From positions 1-41,505 of the forward strand of contig JAJFFB010000169.1 of the NCBI GenBank assembly GCA_021776925.1: DNA of 41,505 bases, read 5' to 3'. Shown here piece after piece: positions 20,594 through 28,593 of the stretch. This DNA comes from Planctomycetota bacterium (lineage in GTDB: Bacteria > Planctomycetota > UBA1135). Position 1 is the first letter of the stretch. Each line of letters starts with the position of its first letter. A model generated the notes under the pieces. It had not been told where the DNA came from and made no database searches. It saw only the letters and a list, made by a program, of their open reading frames with translations. Position numbers and translations under genes: made by a program.

Positions 20594-21417
20594 CCGCTGC
20601 CGCGTACCCAGAGCGCCCGCTCCAGCCCGATGATGGCCGGACGGGCGCTCTGGGCCTTTTTCTGCTGCTCGCGTCGCTGGCGGTCTTCTTTGCCTCGGTG
20701 CTGCTGGCGGTGTGGATCAGCAGCGCGCGCGCCGGTGATTTCAGTAACGCGCACGCCGGGCTGCCGCCGGCGATCTGGGGCAGCACCGCGCTGTTGGCCC
20801 TGCTGTCCTGGCTGATGGACAGCGGGTGGCGCAAGCTCAACCAGGGCTCGGTGGCGGCGGCGCGGCTGCGGCTGCGCCAAGGCTTCGTGATCGTGATCGC
20901 CTTTCTGCTGACCCAGGGCTGGACCTGGTATTCGCTGCAAAGCCGCGGACTGGGCGCGACCAGCGGGCTGTACGCTTTCAGCTTCCATCTGCTGACCTGG
21001 ATGCACGCCGCCCACGTCCTTGGCGGAGTGGTCTTCCACGCCATGACCCTGAAGCGCCTGGAGCTGGCGCGCAACTGCGCGGTCTACTGGCATTTCCTCG
21101 GCCTGACCTGGATCGCGATCCTGATCACCCTCGGTGGCACCGCGATGGACGACGGACCCCAGCTCGCCGGTCAGATCGCCTGGTGGCTGGCGTGGGGGGG
21201 GGCCGCGGGCATGGTGGTGTGCTGGCTGTGGACGGTCTATCTGCTGTGGACCAAGGACGGCTGGGGCTGGGGGTTGCTCGGTCTGTTCCCGCTGTTCTCG
21301 GTGGTGTTCGGCTGGGTGCGCTTCGAGGAGCACGACAACCTGCGCGCGATGGTGGCGTGGCAGATCTGCATCGCCGTTGCCGGCATCTCCTACGCGATGT
21401 GGCTGTTCCTCGGATGA
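20590..21417 (+). CDS. Additional subunit III-like membrane protein of the oxidase operon
   Basis: A 275-residue protein whose first 195 residues resemble haem-copper oxidase subunit III: helices at about 20-42 and 55-75, the pair WMHAAHVLGGVVFHA, and CAVYWHFLGLTWIAILITL. The last 80 residues add two or three helices (about 196-218, 222-240 and 255-275) not expected in that family. The only workable start is TTG 20590, overlapping the subunit IV stop; the first in-frame ATG would remove two helices. It is probably translationally coupled. It may be an accessory subunit of the caa3 oxidase or an assembly factor. The family assignment is fairly secure, the role is not. Confidence 0.78.
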   Translation: MTAAAYPERPLQPDDGRTGALGLFLLLASLAVFFASVLLAVWISSARAGDFSNAHAGLPPAIWGSTALLALLSWLMDSGWRKLNQGSVAAARLRLRQGFVIVIAFLLTQGWTWYSLQSRGLGATSGLYAFSFHLLTWMHAAHVLGGVVFHAMTLKRLELARNCAVYWHFLGLTWIAILITLGGTAMDDGPQLAGQIAWWLAWGGAAGMVVCWLWTVYLLWTKDGWGWGLLGLFPLFSVVFGWVRFEEHDNLRAMVAWQICIAVAGISYAMWLFLG

Positions 21418-21439
21418 TGACCTCTTCCACCGAGGCGGA

Positions 21440-22063
21440 ATGACGAGGCTCAACAACTTCGAACGCCTGGTGATCCACCACCCGCTGCGCCGCTGGATGC
21501 AACGCCGCTGGGAGGTCCGCCCGCTCAAGCACATGGGGGGGGGCCTGCAAGGAGAGCGGGTGCTGGAGATCGGTTGCGGCCGCGGCGACGGCACGCGCTT
21601 GTTGCTGGGAGATTTCGGCGCCAAGGAAGTGCACGGTTTCGACCTCGACAGGCGCCAGATCGAGCGCGCACGGCGTCGCGTCAGCGATCTGGGCGCGCGG
21701 GTGAAACTGGCCCAGGCCGACGTCACCGCGCTGCCGGTCGGCGACGCCAGCTACGACGCGGTGGTCTCCTTCAACATGCTGCACCACGTGCCCGACTGGC
21801 GCGCCGCTGTGGCCGAGAGCGCGCGCGTGCTGCGCCCCGGCGGACGTCTGCTGCTGATCGAAACGCTGCGCGCATTCCTTCATTTCCCTCTGGTCCGCGT
21901 GCTGATGGATCATCCGCGCCACGACCGTTTCGACGCTGCGGAGCTGTTGCAGGAACTTGCGGACCAGGGCTTCACCCTCGCCGGCCAGCGCCGCCTCGGC
22001 CGCAGCTTCCTGTGGTCGGTGGCGCGCCTTGGTCCAACGCCGTGCCCGCAGTCAGCGTCCTGA
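21440..22063 (+). CDS. Class I SAM-dependent methyltransferase
   Basis: A 207-residue methyltransferase. Motif I is VLEIGCGRGDG (41-51), the acidic SAM-ribose residue lies in GFDLD (66-70), and later motifs are ADVTALP and VLRPGGRLLLIE. It resembles the UbiE/Coq5-like methyltransferase 11 group, but the substrate cannot be read from sequence. ATG 21440 follows GAGGCGG at a good distance. It begins 22 bp after the respiratory operon and overlaps the next gene, a glycosyltransferase, by 22 bp, so the two are probably coupled. Lipid or glycan modification is a reasonable guess only. Confidence 0.85.
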   Translation: MTRLNNFERLVIHHPLRRWMQRRWEVRPLKHMGGGLQGERVLEIGCGRGDGTRLLLGDFGAKEVHGFDLDRRQIERARRRVSDLGARVKLAQADVTALPVGDASYDAVVSFNMLHHVPDWRAAVAESARVLRPGGRLLLIETLRAFLHFPLVRVLMDHPRHDRFDAAELLQELADQGFTLAGQRRLGRSFLWSVARLGPTPCPQSAS

Positions 22064-23064
22064 TCGCGGCGCGGGATGCCGCCACAACGCTGCCGGCGTG
22101 CCTGCGCAGCGTGCAGCGGCAGAGCCTGGCGGACTGGGAGTGTGTGGTGGTTGACGACGCATCCACCGACCAGACGCGTGCGATCGTCGACGAATTCGCC
22201 CATCGGGACCCCCGCTTCCGACTCCTGCCCACCGACCTGGAGGGGGGTGAAGTGGTCGCCCATGGCGTGGTCACTTCACGAAATCTGGGCTTGGAACAAT
22301 GCCGCGGCAAGTGGATCGCGATCCTCGACGCCGATGACTGGATGCACCGCGAGCGCTTGCGCTTGCAAGTGGGCGCATTGCAGCAGCACCCATGGCACGC
22401 GGTTGGAGCCTGGCCGCGTTTTTTCCAGGGCTTCGGTCCCGGCACGGCCCGCTATCAGGACTGGCTGCGCAGCATGCGCAGTGCCGACGACCTGTGGCGT
22501 CAGCGCTTCATCGAGATGCCGCTGGCCCACCCCGCGATGATGCTGCGTGCCGACACCCTTCGGCGGCTTGGCGGCTATCGCGACCAGGGCTGGCCCGAAG
22601 ACTACGACCTGTTCCTGCGCCTGTGCCGGCTGGGAACGGATGCGCTCGGAGTCGTGCCCCGCGTCTTGCACGCCTGGCGCGTGCGACCGGAATCACTGTC
22701 CCGAACCTCGCCGGCCTACACCACCCAGGCCTTCACCCGCTGCCGCGCCGCCTTCCTCGCCGCCGACTTCCTCGGCCCGGAACATGCATCCTTCCGCCTC
22801 GGCGGCTACGGCGCCACCGGCAAAGCGCTGGTCAAGGCCCTGGCCACCCACGGCTGTCACCCGCACTCGATCTACGAAGTCCACCCACGCCGCATCGGCC
22901 GCCACATCGCCGCCGCCCCGGTCCACCCCTGGGAAGCACTCGGCCCACCCGCCGGCCCCCCCCTGATCGTGTCCGTAGCCGGCGCCGCCCCACGCCAGCG
23001 CGTACGAGATTTCCTGCTCCCCCGCGGCTGGCGCGAAGGCACCGATTTCGTCTGCGCGGCCTGA
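22042..23064 (+). CDS. Family 2 glycosyltransferase with C-terminal Rossmann-like domain
   Basis: A 340-residue protein. Residues 1-235 are a GT-A fold: VSVLIAARD, VVDDAST (D38/D39) and the metal-binding DADDW (96-100), then WPEDYDLFLRL. Residues 250-340 form a second small domain beginning with GGYGATGKALVKAL, a nucleotide-binding-like glycine loop, and ending with REGTDFVCAA. Some bacterial GT2 enzymes have a similar appendage, but I know of no assigned function. GTG 22042 gives the typical GT2 N terminus (MPAVSVLIAARD) and overlaps the methyltransferase gene by 22 bp. The C-terminal third is Pro- and Cys/His-richer than the rest. The gene ends 51 bp before the convergent lipoprotein gene. 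Confidence 0.87.
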   Translation: MPAVSVLIAARDAATTLPACLRSVQRQSLADWECVVVDDASTDQTRAIVDEFAHRDPRFRLLPTDLEGGEVVAHGVVTSRNLGLEQCRGKWIAILDADDWMHRERLRLQVGALQQHPWHAVGAWPRFFQGFGPGTARYQDWLRSMRSADDLWRQRFIEMPLAHPAMMLRADTLRRLGGYRDQGWPEDYDLFLRLCRLGTDALGVVPRVLHAWRVRPESLSRTSPAYTTQAFTRCRAAFLAADFLGPEHASFRLGGYGATGKALVKALATHGCHPHSIYEVHPRRIGRHIAAAPVHPWEALGPPAGPPLIVSVAGAAPRQRVRDFLLPRGWREGTDFVCAA

Positions 23065-23115
23065 GGCACTGCTGCCTGGATTTCAGCCGTCTGACACCGT
23101 GGCGGGCGACCTTCC

Positions 23116-23610
23116 TCAGTGGCTGCCGAAACCGCGGCCAGGTTTTTGGCGCTGCATTTCGTAGAAGGGGTCGCCTTCCATTTCTATCGCGAGCAGCAGG
23201 TGCTGGTCGGTCTGGGTGTTCAAGCCCATGTCGAGGGTCCAGCGTCCGTCGGTGCGTCGATTGAGTTTCTGCATCTCGGACCAGGGCTCGCCCAGGCCGG
23301 AATCCCACGAGCACACGACTTCGCCGAGAAAGGCGCCATCGCCCTCGCGGTCGGCGCGGATTTCCACGGTGATGGTCGAACCCTCGACGCGGAACACCTG
23401 GCGATTGCGCTGTTTCTTCAGCGTGGCAAACTTCAGCTGGGCGAGTTCGAGCGGAATCGAATCCTCGGCAAAACCGGGCGCGGCGCGATACACGGTGATC
23501 TCGGTGTAGAGGGCCTTGTAGCGCGGGTGCAGGGAATACTTGAAGGTCCCGGTCTGGCATCCCGCGGCGCAAAGTCCGATCACCGGAATCAGCAGCAACG
23601 GGAGTTTCAT
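23116..23610 (-). CDS. Small lipoprotein of unknown function
   Basis: A 164-residue protein with a hydrophobic signal segment (about 3-14) ending in CAAGC, with Cys18 as a likely lipidation site, although residue -3 is Ala rather than Leu. The mature part has alternating beta-like segments (ITVYRAAP, VFRVEGSTITVEIRAD, WTLDMGLNTQTD) and an acidic-to-basic tail. I do not recognise the family. It lies convergent with the glycosyltransferase gene and 75 bp downstream of the hemerythrin gene on the same strand, separated from it by a GC-rich hairpin. Confidence 0.7.
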   Translation of the reverse strand: MKLPLLLIPVIGLCAAGCQTGTFKYSLHPRYKALYTEITVYRAAPGFAEDSIPLELAQLKFATLKKQRNRQVFRVEGSTITVEIRADREGDGAFLGEVVCSWDSGLGEPWSEMQKLNRRTDGRWTLDMGLNTQTDQHLLLAIEMEGDPFYEMQRQKPGRGFGSH

Positions 23611-23648
23611 CCTCCCATCCTAATCGACCCGGCCCGCTCGCCGCAGGG

Positions 23649-23666
23649 GGCCGGGGGGTCCCGGCC
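23649..23666. repeat. GC-rich hairpin between hemerythrin and lipoprotein genes
   Basis: GGCCGGG (23649-23655) pairs with CCCGGCC (23660-23666) around a 4-base loop. There is no T-run on either side. It could be a terminator for the hemerythrin transcript or a processing site. Confidence 0.35.
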
Positions 23667-23685
23667 TGCTCGCGGCAGAAGGCCG

Positions 23686-24174
23686 CTAATCGACCAGCAG
23701 CTTGCGGCAGCGCTCGAGCAGGCGGCGGCGCTGGTCCTGGCTGAGCAGGGCGTCGAGAACCGGGAAGAAGGCGGTGCCTTCGCGGGTGTGGTGATGGTCC
23801 AGGACCTCTTTCAAGGTCCGCTCCTCTTCGATATGGAGCACAACCTGTCGTGGTTCCAGCGTGCCGGAGGCTTCGTGCGCGAGCAGGCGCACTTCCGAAC
23901 GCTCGATCAGGCGCTCGATCTTGCGGTGCTCGGCATTGAGGATTTCTGGGCTGCAGCCGTTGGGCGAACCGGCCAGACGGGCGAATTCCGGGATCAGGAT
24001 TTCGTCCTCGATCTGCATGTGATCGCGCAATTCCTCGCAGAATTCGTCCCAATAGCGCCGCGCTGCAGGCAGATCTCTGCGCACCATGGCATCTTGATGG
24101 AGCAGGAGCGTCTCTTGGAGGCGCTCGTGGTCCTGCTCGATCTCGAGGAAGGTGTCAGAAGGGGAATCAGCCAT
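23686..24174 (-). CDS. Hemerythrin HHE-domain protein
   Basis: A 162-residue helical protein of the HHE cation-binding group. Candidate di-iron ligands are H16 (EQDHERL), H52 and E56 (HMQIEDE), H83 (AEHRKIE), and H127-H129 with E132 (HHHTREGTAFFP). Such domains bind a di-iron centre that reacts with oxygen, NO or related species; being soluble, it would act in the cytoplasm. It is divergent from lpd across a 116-bp intergenic region. Its position between aerobic respiratory genes and E3 fits an oxygen or redox-sensing or buffering role, but this is inference. TAG/TAA context at the end is normal and the frame is intact. Confidence 0.87.
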   Translation of the reverse strand: MADSPSDTFLEIEQDHERLQETLLLHQDAMVRRDLPAARRYWDEFCEELRDHMQIEDEILIPEFARLAGSPNGCSPEILNAEHRKIERLIERSEVRLLAHEASGTLEPRQVVLHIEEERTLKEVLDHHHTREGTAFFPVLDALLSQDQRRRLLERCRKLLVD

Positions 24175-24214
24175 GATGGGCGGTCAGGGTGTCCCTAATC
24201 CCTGCCAGCGACCT

Positions 24215-24243
24215 CTTCCAGAGCAGATCACAGGGCCTATAAT
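24215..24243 (+). promoter_or_regulatory. Candidate promoter of lpd-lipB-acd
   Basis: A perfect -10 hexamer TATAAT lies at 24238-24243, with a weak -35 (CTTCCA, 24215-24220) 17 bases upstream. The expected start near 24250 gives a leader of about 40 bases before the lpd ATG. It falls in the divergent gap after the hemerythrin gene. Confidence 0.5.
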
Positions 24244-24290
24244 TCCCGGTTCGGGGATGCCTCCTGACCGCCTTGAATCCTTTCTGAATC

Positions 24291-25691
24291 ATGTCCAAAC
24301 TGCAAACTGACGTCGTCGTCCTGGGTGCCGGCCCCGCGGGGTACGTCTGCGCCATCCGCCTTGCCCAGTACGGCAAGAAGGTCATCTGCGTCGAGGAAGA
24401 CAACCTCGGCGGCACCTGTCTGAACGTCGGCTGCATTCCGTCCAAGGCGATGATCTCGGCCGGGCATTTCATGCAGAGCGTGCAGCACGCGGCCGACATG
24501 GGATTTACCGTCGGCAAGCCGCTGCTCGACATGTCCAAGCTGGTGGCGTGGAAAGACGGCATCGTCAAGCGCCTCACCGGCGGCATCGGCATGCTGTTCA
24601 AGAAGCGCAAGATCGAATGGCTCAAGGGTAGTGCGGTGATCCAGGGCGCCAACACCGTCGAAGTCACCACCGCCGACGGCAAGGTGACGGTCGAGGCCCG
24701 CGACCTGGTTCTTGCCACCGGCAGCGAGCCGGCGACGATTCCCGGATTCGATTTCGGCGACCTGGTGTGGTCGAGTACCGAAGCGCTGCAGCCGACGGCG
24801 CTGCCGGCGAGCATGTTCATCATCGGCGGCGGCGTGATCGGCATGGAACTCGGCATGATGTACGCCCAGCTCGGCACCGAAGTCACGGTGGTCGAGTTCA
24901 TGGACCAGATCCTGCCCGGCGCCGATCCGGAGCTGGTCAAGGTGGTGGCGCGCAAGGCCAAGAAGCAGGGCGTCAAGATCCACACCAAGGCCGCCGCCAA
25001 GAGCTGGAAGAAGCATGGCAGCGGCGTGCAGGTCCAGGCCGAGATCAACGGCAAGCTGCAGACCTTCGACGCCGAGTGCATTCTGCTGACCACCGGCCGC
25101 AAGCCGCGCACCGCGGGTCTGGGGGTGGAAAAGATCGGGCTCAAGCCCGACAAGCACGGCTTCCTTGAAGTCGATGCGCAGTGCCAGACGCGCACCCCGC
25201 ACGTGTACGCGGTCGGCGACATCACCCACGGCCCGATGCTCGCGCACAAGGGTTCGGCGCAGGGTCTGGTGGCCGCCGGCGCGATCTGCGCCAAGGGGGG
25301 GGTGGCGTGGGACCACAAGGTGGTGCCCGCGGTGATCTACACCGATCCTGAAATCGCCTGGGTCGGGCTGTCCGAGGCCGAGGCCAAGGACAAGGGTATC
25401 GAGACCAAGATCGGGCGCTTCAACTTCGGCGCCAACGGCCGCGCGATGTCGCTGCACTCGACCGACGGCCTGGTCAAGGTGGTTACCAACGCCGCCGATG
25501 ACAGCGTCCTTGGTGTGCACATGGTCGGCCCCAACGTGACCGACCTGATCGCCGAGGCCGCGCTGGCGATCGAATCCGGCCTCACCGCCGAAGACGTGGC
25601 GCTGACCATTCACGGCCATCCGACCCTGTCGGAGGTGCTGATGGAGGCGTGCGAAGACGTCCATGGCATGTGCGTCCACGCCGCCAAGTAG
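24291..25691 (+). CDS. lpdA: Dihydrolipoyl dehydrogenase (E3)
   Basis: Flavoprotein that reoxidises the lipoyl arm of 2-oxoacid dehydrogenases with NAD+. The 466-residue protein has the FAD motif GAGPAGYVCA (12-21), the redox disulfide C43-C48 in GGTCLNVGCIPSK, the NAD motif GGGVIGMELG, and the C-terminal catalytic pair H443 and E448 in HPTLSE. It is the E3 missing from the E1/E2 operon at 1448-5322. It is followed after 4 bp by lipB and then by an acyl-CoA synthetase gene, all on the same strand. No strong ribosome binding site is visible before the ATG. Confidence 0.96.
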   Translation: MSKLQTDVVVLGAGPAGYVCAIRLAQYGKKVICVEEDNLGGTCLNVGCIPSKAMISAGHFMQSVQHAADMGFTVGKPLLDMSKLVAWKDGIVKRLTGGIGMLFKKRKIEWLKGSAVIQGANTVEVTTADGKVTVEARDLVLATGSEPATIPGFDFGDLVWSSTEALQPTALPASMFIIGGGVIGMELGMMYAQLGTEVTVVEFMDQILPGADPELVKVVARKAKKQGVKIHTKAAAKSWKKHGSGVQVQAEINGKLQTFDAECILLTTGRKPRTAGLGVEKIGLKPDKHGFLEVDAQCQTRTPHVYAVGDITHGPMLAHKGSAQGLVAAGAICAKGGVAWDHKVVPAVIYTDPEIAWVGLSEAEAKDKGIETKIGRFNFGANGRAMSLHSTDGLVKVVTNAADDSVLGVHMVGPNVTDLIAEAALAIESGLTAEDVALTIHGHPTLSEVLMEACEDVHGMCVHAAK

Positions 25692-25695
25692 GCAG

Positions 25696-26349
25696 ATGCG
25701 CTTCAGCCGCTCGGCCGGTTTCGAGGTGGTCGACCTCGGCCGTGCCGACTACCAAGTGGTGCACCAGCGCATGCTCGACCTGGTCGAGCGCATCTCGGCC
25801 AAGGTTTCCGTTACGGAGGTGCCTGATCACCTGCTGGTGGCGGAATTCGAGCCGGTGCTGACCGTGGGCCGGGGCGCCCGGCTCGACCGCTATCAGGGCT
25901 TGGGGCTGCCGGTGCACGCCGCCAGCCGCGGGGGCCGGGCCACCTTCCACGGCCCGGGGCAACTGGTCGCCTATCCCTTGATCAGGCTGGGCGAGAACCA
26001 GCGCGACCTGCACGCTCTGCTGCATTGCTTGGAAGAGGCGCTGATCGCCACCGTGGCCGAATTCGGCTTGAGCGGCGGACGCGACCCGCGCAACACCGGA
26101 TGCTGGGTCGACGGGCGCAAGATCGCGTCGATCGGCCTTGCCGTGCGCCGCTGGGTGACTTACCACGGGGTGGCCTTGAACGTCACCACCGACCTGTCGT
26201 GGTTTCGGCGCTTCGACCCGTGCGGTCTGGAGCCCGACATCATGACCACGATGGAGCAGGAGTTGGGAAGCGCGCCGCCGCTGGGCGCGGTCAAGGCTGC
26301 CCTGATCCGCAACCTGCAGCAACAACTGCGCCATGAGCCCTCAAGCTGA
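25696..26349 (+). CDS. lipB: Octanoyltransferase LipB
   Basis: Transfers octanoate from acyl carrier protein to lipoyl domains, the substrate for LipA. The 217-residue protein has the family motif RGGRATFHGPGQ (78-89) and catalytic Lys142 (DGRKIASIG) and Cys176 (DPCGLE), the same positions as in the Mycobacterium tuberculosis enzyme. ATG 25696 is chosen because the earlier in-frame ATG overlaps the end of lpd and adds 11 unneeded residues; an AGTAGG-like site lies just upstream. It starts 4 bp after lpd and its end overlaps the acd start by 17 bp. Confidence 0.95.
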   Translation: MRFSRSAGFEVVDLGRADYQVVHQRMLDLVERISAKVSVTEVPDHLLVAEFEPVLTVGRGARLDRYQGLGLPVHAASRGGRATFHGPGQLVAYPLIRLGENQRDLHALLHCLEEALIATVAEFGLSGGRDPRNTGCWVDGRKIASIGLAVRRWVTYHGVALNVTTDLSWFRRFDPCGLEPDIMTTMEQELGSAPPLGAVKAALIRNLQQQLRHEPSS

Positions 26350-28582
26350 TTCCCCCCGCCGCCGCGCGACCTCCGCCGCGCCCTCCCGCAAGCGCGCAAA
26401 GGCGACCAGTGCCACTTCGCCTAAAGGTGCCGCCAAGGCAGCGCCGGCCCGGCGCCTGGCCCGGCGCCTGGCCGGAGCCAAGGGTCTCGACGCCTTGTTC
26501 CGGCCGCGCTCGATCGCGGTGATCGGCGCCAGCCGCAAGCCGCACCAGATCGGTCACGAGATCGTCGCCAACCTGGTCGACGGCGGCTTCACCGGACCGG
26601 TCTATCCGGTCAACCCGACCGCCAGCGTGGTGCGTTCGATGCACTGCTTCCCGCGCGTCTCGGCGATTCCCGGACAGGTCGACCTGGCGGTGATCGTGGT
26701 GCCCGCGCCCTACGTGCTGGAAACCGCGCGTGACTGCGGGCGCAAGGGCGTCAAGGGCATCGTTTGCATCACCGCCGGCTTCGCCGAGGTCGGCGGCGAG
26801 GGCCACCAGCGGCAGCAACAGCTGGTCGAGATCTGCGAGCGCTACCGCATGCGCCTGGTCGGGCCCAACTGCATGGGCGTGCTCAACACCGCGGTCGAAG
26901 TGTCGATGAACGCCTCCTTCGCCGCCGCCACACCCACGCCCGGCGGCGCGGCATTTCTTTCCCAATCGGGCGCGCTGGGCGAGGCGATTCTTTCCGACGC
27001 GCGTTCGCTCGGCCTCGGCGTGAGCATGTTCGCCAGCGTCGGCAACCGCGCCGACGTGTCGCCGCCCGACCTGCTCGAGTACTGGGAGAGCGACCCCAAC
27101 ACGCGCCAGATCCTGATGTACCTCGAGGCCTTTGGCGAACCCGAACGCTTCATGGCCATCGCCCGCCGGGTCTCGCGCAACAAGCCGATCATGGTGGTCA
27201 AGTCAGGCCGCACCGCCCGCGGCGCGCAGGCGGCCATTTCGCACACCGGTTCGCTGGCGGGTTCCGAGGCCGCGGTCGATTCGCTGCTCAACCAGTGCGG
27301 AGTGCTGCGCGTCGACACGATGAAAGACCTGTTCGCGCTGGCCGGTGCGGCGCAGGCGGGCAAGTTCCCGCGTGGCAGACGGGTGGGCATCGTCACCAAC
27401 GCCGGCGGCCCGGCGATCCTGGCGACCGACGCGTGCATCGCCATGGGGCTGGAACTGGGTGATCTGCAGGCCGCCACGCGCAAGAAGTTGCAGGCGGCGG
27501 CGCCGCCCGAGGCCTCGCTGACCAACCCGGTCGATCTGATCGCCAGCGCCGGCCCCAGGCGTTTCGATCTTGCGCTCAAGGCCTTGCTTGCCGACCGCAA
27601 GGTCGACATGGTGATGGCGATCTTCGTGTCGCCGGTGATGATCGATGCCGCTGCGGTGGCGCGCGTCCTGGCCGCGCACGCGGCGACCACCGACAAACCG
27701 ATGGTGACCTGTCTGCTGGGCAAGTCGCAGGGTGAAGAAGCGGTCGAAATCCTGCGCGAGTCGGGGGTGCCCAACTACCGCTTCCCAGAAGAGGCGGCCA
27801 AGGCTCTGTCCGGACTGCATCAATTACGCCAGCTCAGCCGGCGGCCGGTCGAAGCCGCGCCGCGTTTCCGCGTGGCCAAGAAGAAGGCCCGGATCGCGGT
27901 CGAAACCGCGCTTGCGGCGGGCCGGGAAACGCTAAAGGGCACCGAGCTGCTCGACCTGATGACCGCCTATGGTCTGCCGGTGGTGCCGAGCCGTATCGTC
28001 ACCGGCCGTGAAGAAGCACTCAAGGCGGTGCGCGCGCTCGGCTTCCCGATGGTGGCCAAGGTGGTGGCGAGCGGCATCGAGCACAAATCGGATTCCGGCG
28101 GGGTGATCCTCGGCATCCGCAGCCGCGAGGAACTGCTCGAGGCCTACGACCAGCTCGAGGCCAGTTTTCTTCAGGACCACCCGCGCATGCACGTGCTGTT
28201 GCAGTCGATGCGCGGCGAGGGTGTCGAAACCTTCTTCGGCGCCGCCACCGATCCGCAGTTCGGGCGCATGCTCGCCTTCGGTCTCGGTGGTATCCACGTC
28301 GAAATCATGAAGGACGTGGTCTTCCGCCTGCATCCATTGACGCGTTTCGACGCCGAAGAGATGGTGCAGGGGGTGCGCGGACGCGCCCTGTTCGAGGGGG
28401 CACGCGGCAAGCCGCCGGTCGACACCGAGCAGCTGGTGGAAACGCTACTGCGGCTGAGCCAGATGCTGAGCGACATCCCCGAGATCGTCGAACTCGATCT
28501 GAATCCCTTCCTCGCCGGTTACAACGGCAAAGGCAGCTGCGTGCTCGACATGCGCGTGCGCCTGCAACAGCCGCCAAGTTAG
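26333..28582 (+). CDS. ADP-forming acyl-CoA synthetase (fused alpha-beta)
   Basis: Converts an acyl-CoA plus ADP and phosphate to the free acid, CoA and ATP, or the reverse. The 749-residue protein joins the alpha part (CoA-binding domain from about 53, FRPRSIAVIGASRKP; succinyl-CoA-ligase-like domains to about 500) and the beta ATP-grasp part (about 530-749, GFPMVAKVVASGIEHKSDSGG). The phosphorylated histidine is H304 in ISHTGSLAG. An N-terminal extension of about 48 residues, rich in Ala, Arg, Lys and Ser, precedes the family domain. The start ATG overlaps lipB by 17 bp, so it is co-translated with lipoylation genes. A link to acyl-CoA from the 2-oxoacid dehydrogenase is plausible. Confidence 0.92.
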   Translation: MSPQADSPRRRATSAAPSRKRAKATSATSPKGAAKAAPARRLARRLAGAKGLDALFRPRSIAVIGASRKPHQIGHEIVANLVDGGFTGPVYPVNPTASVVRSMHCFPRVSAIPGQVDLAVIVVPAPYVLETARDCGRKGVKGIVCITAGFAEVGGEGHQRQQQLVEICERYRMRLVGPNCMGVLNTAVEVSMNASFAAATPTPGGAAFLSQSGALGEAILSDARSLGLGVSMFASVGNRADVSPPDLLEYWESDPNTRQILMYLEAFGEPERFMAIARRVSRNKPIMVVKSGRTARGAQAAISHTGSLAGSEAAVDSLLNQCGVLRVDTMKDLFALAGAAQAGKFPRGRRVGIVTNAGGPAILATDACIAMGLELGDLQAATRKKLQAAAPPEASLTNPVDLIASAGPRRFDLALKALLADRKVDMVMAIFVSPVMIDAAAVARVLAAHAATTDKPMVTCLLGKSQGEEAVEILRESGVPNYRFPEEAAKALSGLHQLRQLSRRPVEAAPRFRVAKKKARIAVETALAAGRETLKGTELLDLMTAYGLPVVPSRIVTGREEALKAVRALGFPMVAKVVASGIEHKSDSGGVILGIRSREELLEAYDQLEASFLQDHPRMHVLLQSMRGEGVETFFGAATDPQFGRMLAFGLGGIHVEIMKDVVFRLHPLTRFDAEEMVQGVRGRALFEGARGKPPVDTEQLVETLLRLSQMLSDIPEIVELDLNPFLAGYNGKGSCVLDMRVRLQQPPS

Positions 28583-28593
28583 ACCCGCCGGGA

